NCBI GenBank assembly: GCA_035315065.1
Contig: DATFYM010000203.1
Coordinates: forward strand, 62,001-126,000
Length of the DNA: 64,000 nucleotides
Reading direction: 5' to 3'
Source: DATFYM01 sp035315065
Lineage (GTDB): Bacteria; Acidobacteriota; Terriglobia; UBA7540
Shown piece by piece: positions 35,132 to 43,608 of this stretch. The position numbers and the translations under genes were made by a program. Below the pieces are notes generated by a model. The model was given only the letters and a program-made list of their open reading frames with translations, did not search any database and was not told the DNA's origin. Numbering within the stretch: position 1 is the stretch's first letter; each line of letters begins with the position of its first letter.

Positions 35132-35698
35132 ATGCCGGCAAAGAGTCATTTGAGAAGAAAGGAAAGCCCAGTCGACACGGGAGGCGGTGGCCAGCAGACA
35201 CCGATCTGTTTTGTTTCCTACTCGACGCGTGAGCCTCATGTGAGATTGCTGATTGAATGTATTGAAATCGTGCTAACGCCGCACTTCAAGGTCGAGCGGA
35301 CCCCTTCAGCCCTGCAGAGTGGAGCTAGCCAAAGGGATCAGATTACAACGCTCATTCACGATTGCACGTTCGGAATTGTGATACTCGACGGGCTTCGGCC
35401 TAACGTTGTGTTCGAGTACGGCATCCTGCACGGGTTCGAAAAACCTGTTATCCTCTTTAAGGAAGCGGAGGCTCGAGTCGATATGCGAGGTTTCTTGGGG
35501 GACGCGCCGGACTTGAGCCTGGCTCCGGTCGCCCTTGACTTGGACAAGCACTTTTCGGACGCCAAAGATATCTACTACGCTGAGTGGAATCGGTTTGAAA
35601 TGAAGAACACCGTACGCACGATTTGGAAAGAGTACGGTAAGAAGAAAGGCGAAATCTCAGGCTACATTGATATACCGGAGCCCCCGATATGTACGTAA
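35132..35698 (+). CDS. TIR-like predicted nucleotide-binding protein
   Basis: 188 residues. ICFVSYSTREPHVRLLIECI is a TIR-like first strand and helix; GASQRDQITTLIHDCTFGIV and LRPNVVFEYGILHGFEKPVI resemble the TIR-like nucleotide-binding domains of phage-defence effectors, with E in the NVVFEYG motif as candidate catalytic or binding residue. It has AT-richer codon use than its neighbours and overlaps the next gene by 10 bases. Function in defence is an inference from the fold and the paired unknown gene. Confidence 0.65.
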   Translation: MPAKSHLRRKESPVDTGGGGQQTPICFVSYSTREPHVRLLIECIEIVLTPHFKVERTPSALQSGASQRDQITTLIHDCTFGIVILDGLRPNVVFEYGILHGFEKPVILFKEAEARVDMRGFLGDAPDLSLAPVALDLDKHFSDAKDIYYAEWNRFEMKNTVRTIWKEYGKKKGEISGYIDIPEPPICT

Positions 35699-36039
35699 AA
35701 ACAGGCAGATTCGTTTACGGTGAACTCCAGCCGCAAGGAAAGCGGGCTCTGAGCAAAGTTCTGGGCGGCGACCGTGGGCCCGAGTTCGCGATCGAGATTA
35801 TCAGAGAATATTCAGCTAACGAGCTCGTCGGCAAGCTCCTCAGGAAGGGACATTCCGGAGACTGGGTGCCGGTTGACTCAGGCACACTGGCGAGTCCCGA
35901 GTGGCAGCAGCGCTTTTCCGGGACTTCTCCAGCGAAGTTCGAAATGGCGGGGTCCGGCACTTGGAAGGTACTGCACTTGAGAATCGAGAGTGATGAAACG
36001 GGCCCCTACGTCGCCATCGCCCTGCGATATTCCGAGTAA
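35689..36039 (+). CDS. Hypothetical protein paired with the TIR-like gene
   Basis: 116 residues, not recognised. GRFVYGELQPQGKRALSKVL at the start and a C-terminal beta-rich segment (KFEMAGSGTWKVLHLRIESD) are the only notable features. Its ATG lies inside the end of the TIR-like gene, so the two are probably one operon and may work together. Confidence 0.6.
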   Translation: MYVKTGRFVYGELQPQGKRALSKVLGGDRGPEFAIEIIREYSANELVGKLLRKGHSGDWVPVDSGTLASPEWQQRFSGTSPAKFEMAGSGTWKVLHLRIESDETGPYVAIALRYSE

Positions 36040-36119
36040 GCTCTTCCCTTACCATAAGGGTAGCCATCTGATTGCTGCAGTATACATGACCGCGATACGA
36101 TCTGTTGAAGCGGGTAGCT

Positions 36120-36536
36120 ATGCCTGATCGACGCATTCGAGTCCTTGTCGCCAAGCCTGGTCTCGACGGTCACGATCGCGGCGCCAAAATCGTCGCCCGC
36201 GCTCTGCGCGACGCCGGCATGGAGGTGATCTACACCGGCCTGCGTCAGACGCCGGAGCAGATCGCCGTTGCCGCGCTGCAGGAGGACGTGGACGCCGTCG
36301 GGATTTCAATCCTCTCCGGCGCCCACAACACCATCGTGCCCCGCATCTGTGACTTGCTGCATCAAGAGCAGATGGACGATGTCCTGGTGATTGTGGGCGG
36401 CATTATTCCCAATGAGGATATTCCAGGATTGAAACAGGCCGGGGTGGCGGCAGTGTTCCAGCCGGGCGCTTCAACGCAGGAGATCGTTGAATTCATCCGA
36501 GAGAGAGTGGAAGAAAGGGTGAAGGGTAAAGGGTGA
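36120..36536 (+). CDS. Acyl-CoA mutase small (cobalamin-binding) subunit
   Basis: 138 residues from ATG 36120. It has the base-off/His-on B12 motif DGHDRG (D16, H18, G21), SGAHNTIVPRI and GGIIPNEDIPGLKQAGV, typical of IcmB and the C-terminal domain of methylmalonyl-CoA mutase. It should pair with the large subunit at 33271-35025. The last residues (RVKGKG) are encoded by a tandem gggtgaagggtaaa repeat, so the C-terminus has been rewritten by a repeat element. No MeaB-type chaperone GTPase is in the window. Confidence 0.9.
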   Translation: MPDRRIRVLVAKPGLDGHDRGAKIVARALRDAGMEVIYTGLRQTPEQIAVAALQEDVDAVGISILSGAHNTIVPRICDLLHQEQMDDVLVIVGGIIPNEDIPGLKQAGVAAVFQPGASTQEIVEFIRERVEERVKGKG

Positions 36537-36612
36537 AGGGTAAACGTTCAAAGGATGAGGGCCGATTCTCCGTGGCCTCTCCCTTCAGCCTTAGCCTTCA
36601 TCCTCCACGCTT
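36516..36612. repeat. Inverted short-tandem-repeat hairpin (word GGGTGAA)
   Basis: Left arm gggtgaagggtaaagggtga, right arm tctcccttcagccttagcc and ttcatcctcc. It spans the end of the B12 subunit gene and the start of the crotonase frame. Confidence 0.75.
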
Positions 36613-37219
36613 TAGTCTCGGTCCTTCATGCCGTTGCCGCGTGGAGATTTCAAGCCTCAGTTCGGTCGCGGTTCTCGCGTTCCCGGAAGGTGAAGCCTAT
36701 CCGCGCCTCACGCGCGCCGTGCTGGCGGAGATCGGCGAGCACTTAGCGGCCATCGAGGGCTCGGGTTGCTTCACCGGCGTGGTCATCGCGGCGAACTCGC
36801 GCTCCTTTGCCACCGGCGCGGAGTTGGAGGAGATCACGCAACTGGACGGATTCGGCGCGCGAGAGTTTGCGAGGACCGGGCAAGCTCTTCTCCATCGGAT
36901 CGCGACCTTTCCGCTTTCGGTGGTGGCGGCGATTCGAGGCTACTGCCTGGGCGGCGCGCTCGATCTGGCGCTTGCCTGCCACAGCCGCGTCGCCACCTAC
37001 GACTCGTCGTTCGGCCACCCCGGGCCGACGCTCGGTCTCATGACCGGCTGGGGCGGGACGCAGAGCCTTCCACGTTTGCTGGGCAGAGCGGCAGCGCTCC
37101 AGATTCTGCTTACCGGCGAACGGATTCCGGCCACCCAGGCGCTTACGCTCGGACTTGTGGATCAACTGGTTCCGGCGCCAGACCTGGTTGCGGCCGCGGC
37201 ACGACGAGCGCAAGGTTGA
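36533..37219 (+). CDS. Enoyl-CoA hydratase/isomerase-family (crotonase) protein, truncated
   Basis: 228 residues if started at GTG 36533 (GTGA overlap), but the first 36 are repeat-encoded; GTG 36641 (VEISSLSSVAVLAF) is the more natural start. Crotonase fold: NSRSFATGAELEEI gives the oxyanion loop and IRGYCLGGALDLALACHSRV the signature. The first catalytic Glu (normally PE in this strand) is replaced in SFGHPGPTLGLMTG, so simple hydratase activity is doubtful. The protein stops about 30-40 residues early, exactly where the next repeat begins. It could be a degenerate gene or a short crotonase with another role. Confidence 0.75.
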   Translation: MKGKRSKDEGRFSVASPFSLSLHPPRFSLGPSCRCRVEISSLSSVAVLAFPEGEAYPRLTRAVLAEIGEHLAAIEGSGCFTGVVIAANSRSFATGAELEEITQLDGFGAREFARTGQALLHRIATFPLSVVAAIRGYCLGGALDLALACHSRVATYDSSFGHPGPTLGLMTGWGGTQSLPRLLGRAAALQILLTGERIPATQALTLGLVDQLVPAPDLVAAAARRAQG

Positions 37220-37345
37220 AATCAGAAGTCAGAAATCAGAAAACTTACGATATCAACAACGTTGAGCACAGTGGTCAGCGTTTCGAATCTCGACCTCGAG
37301 TTTCCAATGCTCAGTTTCTGATTTCTACCTTCTGCTTTCTGACTT
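37219..37345. repeat. Inverted short-tandem-repeat hairpin (word CAGAAGT/AATCAGA)
   Basis: Left arm aaatcagaagtcagaaatca, right arm tgatttctaccttctgcttt. It starts directly at the crotonase stop codon. Confidence 0.85.
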
Positions 37346-37355
37346 GCTTATCGTC

Positions 37356-37778
37356 ATGACCGAGCCCGGTCCCATCACCGATTGCTCCACTCTTTCCAAG
37401 CGCGCTGCCCGCCGCCTCATCCAGCGTGCCCTGGTGCTTGCCGGCCGCGAGCGCACCCTGCGCCAGCACATCCGAGAGGCAGAACTGGTCACGTTGTGGG
37501 CGATTGAGGACCGGGAGATTGAGTGGACTCTCACCCTGGATCACGGCAAGCTGGACTTTGACCGCCGCGTTTCCAAACGTCCCGACGCGACGTTTGCCTG
37601 GTCCACGGCGGACGACTTTTTCCGCCAAGTTGGAAGTGGCAACCTGGAACCCAAGGCGACGTACGCCGGACCGGCGTTGCCGCGTCGAACCCTGGAGCCA
37701 CTCTTCCACGCCTTCTGCGCCGCCTTGCGCGCTGTGCTGCAAAACCCGGTCGATGGGAATGGGGATCCCCTCGTTTAA
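37356..37778 (+). CDS. SCP2-like sterol/lipid-carrier domain protein
   Basis: 140 residues from ATG 37356. IEWTLTLDHGKLDFDRRVSK then PDATFAWSTADDFF match the SCP2 fold, a hydrophobic-ligand carrier often linked with acyl-CoA metabolism. It sits downstream of the acyl-CoA mutase and crotonase genes, so a role in fatty-acyl or branched-acyl handling is reasonable. No ribosome site; the leader is repeat-derived. Confidence 0.7.
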   Translation: MTEPGPITDCSTLSKRAARRLIQRALVLAGRERTLRQHIREAELVTLWAIEDREIEWTLTLDHGKLDFDRRVSKRPDATFAWSTADDFFRQVGSGNLEPKATYAGPALPRRTLEPLFHAFCAALRAVLQNPVDGNGDPLV

Positions 37779-37788
37779 GAGGAAAGCG

Positions 37789-37943
37789 AGATTCGAAAAT
37801 CGAAATGCGAGAGGGCAACAATCTCCAAGAAAGAACCGCAGACTTTGGAGAGCAGATCTACGCTGCAACTTGCTGTAGGGCGGAGGTTCTGGTGATCGCC
37901 GCGCGGACCGCGGACAAGGCACGAGTTTCGATTTTCGAATTTG
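37789..37943. repeat. Inverted repeat (ATTCGAAAATCGAAAT)
   Basis: Left arm 37789-37808 gattcgaaaatcgaaatgcg, right arm 37921-37942 gtttcgattttcgaatttgg, about 110 bases apart. Confidence 0.8.
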
Positions 37944-38001
37944 GACGTTCTATGGCAGGATGTCACTTAAGACCGGCGCTCCCGGCTGGTACAGTTTCGC
38001 A

Positions 38002-39747
38002 ATGTCTTTTTCCATGCTTCACGAACTTCACATTCAGAACTACGCGGTGATTGAGGCCTTGGCCCTGGAATTCCGGCCGGGTCTTACCTTGCTGTCGGGA
38101 GAGACCGGGTCGGGCAAGTCGATCCTGGTTGACGCCTTGGGACTGGCACTGGGCGGTCGGGCCTCACCGGACGTGATCAGAACCGGCGCCGATCGCGCCA
38201 CGATCACGGCGGTGTTTCGCGCCGAGGGCAAGCCGCCGTGGAAATCGCGGCTGGAAGAGCTGGAGCTGGGCGGTGATACCGAAAGCGAGATCATTTTGCG
38301 CCGCGAAATCCACCCCGGCGGCCGAAGCCGGCTGCTGGTGAACGATCAGCCGGTAACTCTGGCGACGGCCAAGGCCCTGGCACGAGTGCTGGTGGAGGTC
38401 CACGGACAGGGCGAGCATGTTCTGTTGTTTTCTCGCGACGCTCAGCTCGATCTTCTCGACCAATTCGCCGGCCTCGAAGATTCGGTGGAGCAGGTGGGAG
38501 AACTCTTCCGGCGCCGGCGTGAGCTGGAACGGGAGATGGAAGCCCTGAGCGGGGACGAGCAGGACCGGTTGCGCGCCATTGATCTGCTCAGCTTCCAGGC
38601 GCGGGAAATCGAGCAGGCCCGGCTCGAAGCGGGCGAGGACGGGCGGCTGGAAGACGAGAAGCGCGTGCTTGCCAATCTCGAGAAGGTGCGCACCGCCGCA
38701 GCCAACGCCTTTAGCCAGCTCTACGAGGACGAAGGGTCGGCGTGCGAGCGGCTGGGGTCGGTGAGCCGTTCGCTCGAGGAGTTGTGCCGTTACGACGCCG
38801 CGCCGGAGCCGTATCGGGAGCCGCTCGCCGCCGCCAAAGCCACCGTCGATGATCTGGCGCTGTTCCTTCGCGACTACCTCGACGGTCTGGAGGCGAACCC
38901 CCGTCGCCTGGAGGAGGTGGAAGATCGCCTGGCGCTGATCGATCGCCTGAAGCGGAAGTACGGCCACAGCCTCCCGGAAGTCCTCAACTATAGCGAACAG
39001 GCCCGGCTGAAGCTCACGACCCTGGAGCGCGCCGACGAGCGCCGCGAGCAGCTACGGGCTGACCTCGAAGCCGCCGTGGCTGAGTACCAGCGCGCGGCCA
39101 GCGCCCTGTCCGATGCCAGGCGCAGCGCGGCGGGCAAGATCGAAAAGCTCGTGCGCGAAGAATTGGCCCAACTCGGCATGGAGAAGACGCGGTTTGAGGT
39201 CCACTTTGCCGCGCCGCCCAGCGACCCCGGGGGTGCGCGAGGAGGCGCGAAGGGTCTGGACGGGATCGAGTTGCGGATCTCTCCCAACCCCGGCGAGGAG
39301 ACCCGGCCGCTGGAGAAGATTGCCTCCGGTGGCGAGCTTTCCCGCCTGATGCTTTCGCTGCGCACGGTGGTGGGGAAGGGAAGAATGGCAAGTGCGATGC
39401 CGGGGCATCGCGGCGATCGAACGCCGCCGGCCTTCGTCTTCGACGAGGTCGATGCCGGCATCGGCGGGCGCGTGGCGGAGTGCGTCGGCCAGCGCCTCAA
39501 GCGCCTCGCTCGCGAGACGCAGGTACTGTGCGTCACTCATCTGCCGCAGATCGCCTGCTTCGCCGACCATCACTACTACGTTGAGAAGCGCGAGCGGGAC
39601 GGAAGGACCGTTGCCACGGTCACGTATCTCGAGACGCCGAAGGAACGCGCCGCCGAGTTGGCGCGCATGCTTTCAGGCAGCCAGATCACCGACGCGGTCT
39701 TGAAGCACGCCGCCGCCATGTTAAAGCTTGGGGCATCGAGCGATTGA
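38002..39747 (+). CDS. recN: DNA repair ATPase RecN
   Basis: 581 residues from ATG 38002; ATG 38014 (MLHELHIQNYAVIE) is equally likely. SMC-like protein that acts at double-strand breaks. Walker A is G33-S40 (GETGSGKS). Long coiled-coil arms lie at about 150-380 (RRRELEREMEALSGDEQD, YQRAASALSDAR). The C-terminal ATPase half has SGGELSRLMLSLR, the ABC signature, Walker B in FVFDEVDAGIGG, and CVTHLPQIACFADHHYYVEK. Full length and intact. Confidence 0.96.
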   Translation: MSFSMLHELHIQNYAVIEALALEFRPGLTLLSGETGSGKSILVDALGLALGGRASPDVIRTGADRATITAVFRAEGKPPWKSRLEELELGGDTESEIILRREIHPGGRSRLLVNDQPVTLATAKALARVLVEVHGQGEHVLLFSRDAQLDLLDQFAGLEDSVEQVGELFRRRRELEREMEALSGDEQDRLRAIDLLSFQAREIEQARLEAGEDGRLEDEKRVLANLEKVRTAAANAFSQLYEDEGSACERLGSVSRSLEELCRYDAAPEPYREPLAAAKATVDDLALFLRDYLDGLEANPRRLEEVEDRLALIDRLKRKYGHSLPEVLNYSEQARLKLTTLERADERREQLRADLEAAVAEYQRAASALSDARRSAAGKIEKLVREELAQLGMEKTRFEVHFAAPPSDPGGARGGAKGLDGIELRISPNPGEETRPLEKIASGGELSRLMLSLRTVVGKGRMASAMPGHRGDRTPPAFVFDEVDAGIGGRVAECVGQRLKRLARETQVLCVTHLPQIACFADHHYYVEKRERDGRTVATVTYLETPKERAAELARMLSGSQITDAVLKHAAAMLKLGASSD

Positions 39748-39975
39748 GTCACCGGGTGATTGGGCGATTACTGCCAATCACAAAAAGTGGTCGGGCCGGA
39801 TTGGCGCCCGTGGGCCACACGGGCCTTCGTCAGACAGCCGTCGGGTGACTGTCGATGGCAATGGCGGATAAGGAAGGGATGTCCTTGGATTATTGGCGAT
39901 TATAGATTATTCTAAATAGGCACGAAGCAGGGAGGGAAGGGAAAGCGCGTTGAAATCCACTGGGAGAGGTGAACA
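39748..39975. other. Intergenic gap, nothing recognised
   Basis: No supported feature between recN and the small secreted gene apart from its own ribosome site. Confidence 0.4.
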
Positions 39976-40356
39976 ATGATGAAGAAGGTGATGCTGACAG
40001 TCCTGACCCTGGTGATCTTCGGAGTCGTCGCCGTAGCGCCGTTGGTGGCCCAAGACCAACCAGCAAGCGCGGGTGATGAGAAGACTGCTAAGGCCGCAAA
40101 GAGTTCCGAGAATGCCGGAATGTGGTCCAGCAAAGCAGAGACGCTGAGCGGGACCATTTCTGCGGTCGACTCCGAGAAGAAGATGGTGGCCGTGGAAGCT
40201 AACGGTGTTTCGTACAGTCTTAAGGCGGTGGGAACAAAGATAATGGTGGGCGGTAAGAAGGCGAAGCTGGGTGACCTTCAGACGGGCGCGCAAGCCTCGG
40301 TTACATTCGTCGCCACGCGTTCCGGCAACACAGCAAAGAGCATCACGGTGCAGTGA
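39976..40356 (+). CDS. Small secreted protein with predicted beta-barrel (DUF5666-like) domain
   Basis: 126 residues. Signal peptide MLTVLTLVIFGVVAVAPLVA then AQD. The mature part is a single beta-rich unit (ETLSGTISAVDSEKKMVAVE, then KIMVGGKKAKLGDLQTGAQA), an OB-like pattern found in many small secreted proteins. Ribosome site GGGAGAGGTG. Function unknown. Confidence 0.7.
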   Translation: MMKKVMLTVLTLVIFGVVAVAPLVAQDQPASAGDEKTAKAAKSSENAGMWSSKAETLSGTISAVDSEKKMVAVEANGVSYSLKAVGTKIMVGGKKAKLGDLQTGAQASVTFVATRSGNTAKSITVQ

Positions 40357-40364
40357 CGAGGGCG

Positions 40365-40458
40365 TTAAAGGGCGAAGGGCGAAGGGTAGAGGGTGAGAGG
40401 TCAAGGAACGAACGGCACTTGAGGGCCGAGTTTTCACCGTTTACCCTCGTCCTTATGC
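40365..40458. repeat. Inverted short-tandem-repeat hairpin (word GGGCGAA)
   Basis: Left arm aaagggcgaagggcgaaggg, right arm accgtttaccctcgtcctta, with a loop of about 45 bases. Confidence 0.72.
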
Positions 40459-40629
40459 CCTGGTAGCCTCAGACTCACTGTTGATGTCCGCACAATCGAT
40501 CGCAACTCCGGGCCGGAGCCGCGGTGTCTCCTCTCCCGTCACCGTATTTCGGTGATCCGAGAGTGCCGCTATGCCATTACGACCTGCCCGCAATTGTAGG
40601 AGTTCATTCTCAATTGACAAGGAGAAGGC

Positions 40630-40953
40630 ATGAGAAAGCTTGCATACGCGAGTGGTGTTCTGCTCCTAGTGGCTGGGCTGGGCTTGGCCGCCGACAAAAC
40701 ACAAACGTTCACGGGCGAGATTGGCGACAGCATGTGCGGCTTGAAGCACACGATGGGCGATAACGCCAAGGACTGCACGGTGGAGTGCGTGAAGGGCGGT
40801 GCGAAGTACATCCTGTCCGATATGGTTCACGGCAAAGTCTACCAGTTGAGCGATCAGGACGCGGCCAAGAAATATCCCGGTGAAAAGGTGAAGGTCACGG
40901 GCACTCTGAAGGGCGATACCATCGAAGTGGCCAGTATCACCGCGGCGAAGTAA
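40630..40953 (+). CDS. Small secreted DUF5818-type protein
   Basis: 107 residues with a signal peptide (KLAYASGVLLLVAGLGLA). The mature part starts FTGEIGDSMCGLKHTMGD and has CTVECVKGGAKYIL, the conserved Cys-containing pattern of small exported DUF5818 proteins common in Acidobacteriota. It ends in a short beta unit (GEKVKVTGTLKGDTIEVASI). Ribosome site AAGGAGAAGG. Role unknown; the three Cys and one His could bind a metal or form disulfides. Confidence 0.8.
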   Translation: MRKLAYASGVLLLVAGLGLAADKTQTFTGEIGDSMCGLKHTMGDNAKDCTVECVKGGAKYILSDMVHGKVYQLSDQDAAKKYPGEKVKVTGTLKGDTIEVASITAAK

Positions 40954-40962
40954 GGAAAGCAA

Positions 40963-41031
40963 GTCGAAAGTCGAAAGTTCAAAGTCGAGAGTAAGACAAA
41001 GTAGAACTTCAACTTTCGACTCTCGACTCCA
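40963..41031. repeat. Inverted short-tandem-repeat hairpin (word GTCGAAA)
   Basis: Left arm agtcgaaagtcgaaagttca, right arm acttcaactttcgactctcg, loop about 25 bases. Confidence 0.88.
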
Positions 41032-41046
41032 GTCAGAAAGGAGCTT

Positions 41047-41208
41047 ATGGAAGCAGAGATCAGTGTGCCTCACCCGAGCCCGACCCCGGTTGTGAAGGGT
41101 TGGAAGTTGAAGCGCGTTGGAAACGTGACCTTCAGCATTTCGAAGCCCAAACGGAATCCGCGCAAGCTTCGCCAGTCGCGACTCAAGAACACGCGGAGGG
41201 CGAGGTAG
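41047..41208 (+). CDS. Small basic hypothetical protein (53 aa)
   Basis: Frame MEAEISVPHPSPTPVVKGWK, then a very basic tail (SKPKRNPRKLRQSRLKNTRR). An AAAGGAG ribosome site at 41037-41043 ends 3 bases before the ATG, which supports it as real. The second half could bind nucleic acid. No family recognised. Confidence 0.55.
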   Translation: MEAEISVPHPSPTPVVKGWKLKRVGNVTFSISKPKRNPRKLRQSRLKNTRRAR

Positions 41209-41211
41209 GGA

Positions 41212-41350
41212 ATTGACGATTGACGATTGCCGATTGAAAAGCATCCACTGGCATGTCCGCCTGAGTTCCTCTTAGAGGCTGAACCAAGCGCTGGATGTGC
41301 CGTTGGGACTTTCTTACAATCGTCAATCGTCAATCGACAATCGTCAATTC
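41212..41350. repeat. Inverted short-tandem-repeat hairpin (word ATTGACG)
   Basis: Left arm attgacgattgacgattgcc, right arm caatcgtcaatcgtcaatcg. It shares words and layout with 15538-15673. Confidence 0.9.
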
Positions 41351-41434
41351 TCTTAACCGTCCTCCGCACCGGGTAGTACAACCTCTGTGAAGGGAAAATA
41401 CTCTTAATGAAGTATGGGCGTTCCAGGTGAAAGC

Positions 41435-43522
41435 ATGAGGAAGACAGTGGTGTTCATTGGGCAGGGTACAGGCCACAGGTTACAGGCGGCCCCGTCGCCG
41501 ACACCTTGTCGCCTGAGCCCTGTCCTCTGTGCCCTGTCCCCTGCACCGCGTCCCCTGAGACTGGCGCGTCGGGTGGGACTGACGCTGTTAGCGTGCGCCG
41601 TGCCCCTTCTGGCGTGCGCGGCCGACCATCCTCTCAGCAAAGACGACGTGCGCCTGCTTCTCATCGGCGGGGCCCCGAGCCAGAAAATGGTGGCTCTGAT
41701 AGCGGAGCGCGGGATCGACTTCCCGATGAGCCCGGATCTTGCCAAGCAGTTTCGCGACGACGGGGCGGACGACGCGGTGATCGACGCTCTCCAGAAGGCG
41801 GTCGCCAAGCCAGCCGCTGCGGCAACTCCCAGCGCGCCGACGCCTGCTGAAGGCGCAACGCCGGCAATATCACCGCCCGCAGGTCCTGTTCTGGCCCGGC
41901 CCGCCGCTTCCAGCGGCACCGTGAACACTCCGCCCGCCGCGGCAAGCACTGCGCAAACCAGCTCTTCTTCAGATTCGCCATCCGGTTCGGTGGACGACAG
42001 GATCAAGAACACCCTGTCGGCGGTCGATGCCAAACCGACCGGGGAGAGTGAGCCCACGACGGCGATGAACGACCACCCCTACGCGGCCCAGTTTTCGTTG
42101 ATGAGCCTTTTCTCGGGCAAGCAACTGCGGCTCTCCGACTACCGGGGCAGGGTCGTGTTGCTGGACTTCTGGGCCACCTGGTGCGATTTTTGCCGGAAGG
42201 AAATCCCGGACTTCGTGCGCTTCCAGGATAAGTTCCGCGACCAGGGCTTCCAGGTAATCGGCGTCTCGACGGATACCAGCAAGGAGAAAGTGCGGGATTT
42301 CTATCAGCGATTTGTCATGAACTATCCGGTGGCAATGTGCGATAAGTTTACGCGTGATCTCTACGGCGGTCTCACGGCGTTGCCCACCACCCTCCTGATT
42401 GGCCGTGACGGCCGAGTCTACCAGCGCGTAGTGGGTGCGCCGGTGGACCTGAGCGGTTTCGAGAGAGAGATCGAGACGCTATTGGCCGCCCCGAACTCGT
42501 TGCCGGAAGGGAAGTCCGTCCCCGTGCTGGTGGCGGACAAGTCGTCTCCACCGGCGCCTCGCGAGGCAGCGGCCGATGCCAAACCGACGGAGACCGCACC
42601 GTCGCCAGCCAATTCTGGTCCGGTGTTGCTGAGGGCCAAGTCATCCGGGCAGACAGCCGCTTCCACGGCGGTTGCGTCAACTTCTTCGGGTATCCCTGCT
42701 GCCTCTGGCGCTTCGTCGGCCTCCAAATCCGGCGCGCCTGCCAAGCCCGCCTTAACCGATCCCAGTTCGGACCAGGTTCAGCAGATCATTAAGGAATTCG
42801 CTGCTAAGGAAAAGCTTTTCAAGGAAGCGCGCGACAACTACACCTACCACCAGATCAACAAGGTCGAGACGCTGGGCGGCGACAATCAGGTTACGGGGAT
42901 GTGGCAACAAGAATGGGACATTGTCTTCGACGATGCCGGGAAGCGAATCGAGAAGGTGACCTACGCGCCGGCCGATACGCTGAAAGAAATCCTCATGACC
43001 GAGCAGGATCTCGACGCCATGCGCCGCATCGCGCCGTTTGTCCTGACCAGCGACGACCTCCCGGAATACGACGTCAAGTACCTCGGGCACGTGCTGGTGG
43101 ATCAGTTGACTTGTTACGTGTTTTCGGTCCGCCCCAAAGAGATCCAGAAAGGGCGCCAATATTTTCAAGGCGTTGTGTGGGTGGACGACCGCGATCTTCA
43201 AATCGTCAAGGCAGAGGGCAAAAACGTGCCCGAGTTGCTGAATACCAAGCACGGCGAAAACCTTTTCCCCCGCTTCACTACCTACCGTGAACAGATCGAT
43301 GGCAAGTACTGGTTCCCGACGTTCACCATCGCCGACCAGAACCTTTACTTCTCAGGCGGCCCCCCAGTCCACGTCAAGGAAGTTGTGCGCTACACGGAGT
43401 ACAAGCAGTTTAGGTCGGGAGCCGTCATCAAGATGATCGGCGCGGTGGACGGGAAAGACCAGAACCAGCAGCAAGGCACGACGCCCCCGCCGAAGAAGCC
43501 GGACCAGAAGCCGCAGCAGTAG
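41435..43522 (+). CDS. TlpA-like thioredoxin fused to a LolA-like outer-membrane domain
   Basis: 695 residues from ATG 41435 (AGGTGA site); ATG 41414 is the alternative. Residues about 8-40 are encoded by a ccctgtcctctgtgccctgt-type hairpin and precede the real export segment (RRVGLTLLACAVPLLACA). A small N-terminal helical domain and an Ala/Pro linker lead to the redoxin domain with active site C250 and C253 in WATWCDFCRKE. A second Ala/Ser linker leads to about 250 residues resembling LolA/DUF4292-type lipoprotein carriers (QEWDIVFDDAGKRIEKVTYA, FPTFTIADQNLYFSGGPPVH). Likely periplasmic; a dual thiol/lipid role is speculative. Confidence 0.8.
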   Translation: MRKTVVFIGQGTGHRLQAAPSPTPCRLSPVLCALSPAPRPLRLARRVGLTLLACAVPLLACAADHPLSKDDVRLLLIGGAPSQKMVALIAERGIDFPMSPDLAKQFRDDGADDAVIDALQKAVAKPAAAATPSAPTPAEGATPAISPPAGPVLARPAASSGTVNTPPAAASTAQTSSSSDSPSGSVDDRIKNTLSAVDAKPTGESEPTTAMNDHPYAAQFSLMSLFSGKQLRLSDYRGRVVLLDFWATWCDFCRKEIPDFVRFQDKFRDQGFQVIGVSTDTSKEKVRDFYQRFVMNYPVAMCDKFTRDLYGGLTALPTTLLIGRDGRVYQRVVGAPVDLSGFEREIETLLAAPNSLPEGKSVPVLVADKSSPPAPREAAADAKPTETAPSPANSGPVLLRAKSSGQTAASTAVASTSSGIPAASGASSASKSGAPAKPALTDPSSDQVQQIIKEFAAKEKLFKEARDNYTYHQINKVETLGGDNQVTGMWQQEWDIVFDDAGKRIEKVTYAPADTLKEILMTEQDLDAMRRIAPFVLTSDDLPEYDVKYLGHVLVDQLTCYVFSVRPKEIQKGRQYFQGVVWVDDRDLQIVKAEGKNVPELLNTKHGENLFPRFTTYREQIDGKYWFPTFTIADQNLYFSGGPPVHVKEVVRYTEYKQFRSGAVIKMIGAVDGKDQNQQQGTTPPPKKPDQKPQQ
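41456..41550. repeat. Short-word hairpin inside the TlpA-like gene (ACAGG / CCTGT words)
   Basis: Left arm gggtacaggccacaggttac, right arm ccctgtcctctgtgccctgt. It is read in frame as a Pro/Ser/Leu-rich stretch before the signal peptide. Confidence 0.75.
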
Positions 43523-43608
43523 CTGTCAGCCGTCAGCCTTCAGCCGGCAAAGCGGACGGGGGCTTACGCATTTCTGAAAATGGTTCAAGTTACTTTAGGA
43601 CAGCGCCA

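Noticed and set aside
37960..38001. Upstream extension of recN
   Set aside because: The first 14 codons match no RecN; the canonical start is MLHELHIQNYAVIE or four codons before it.
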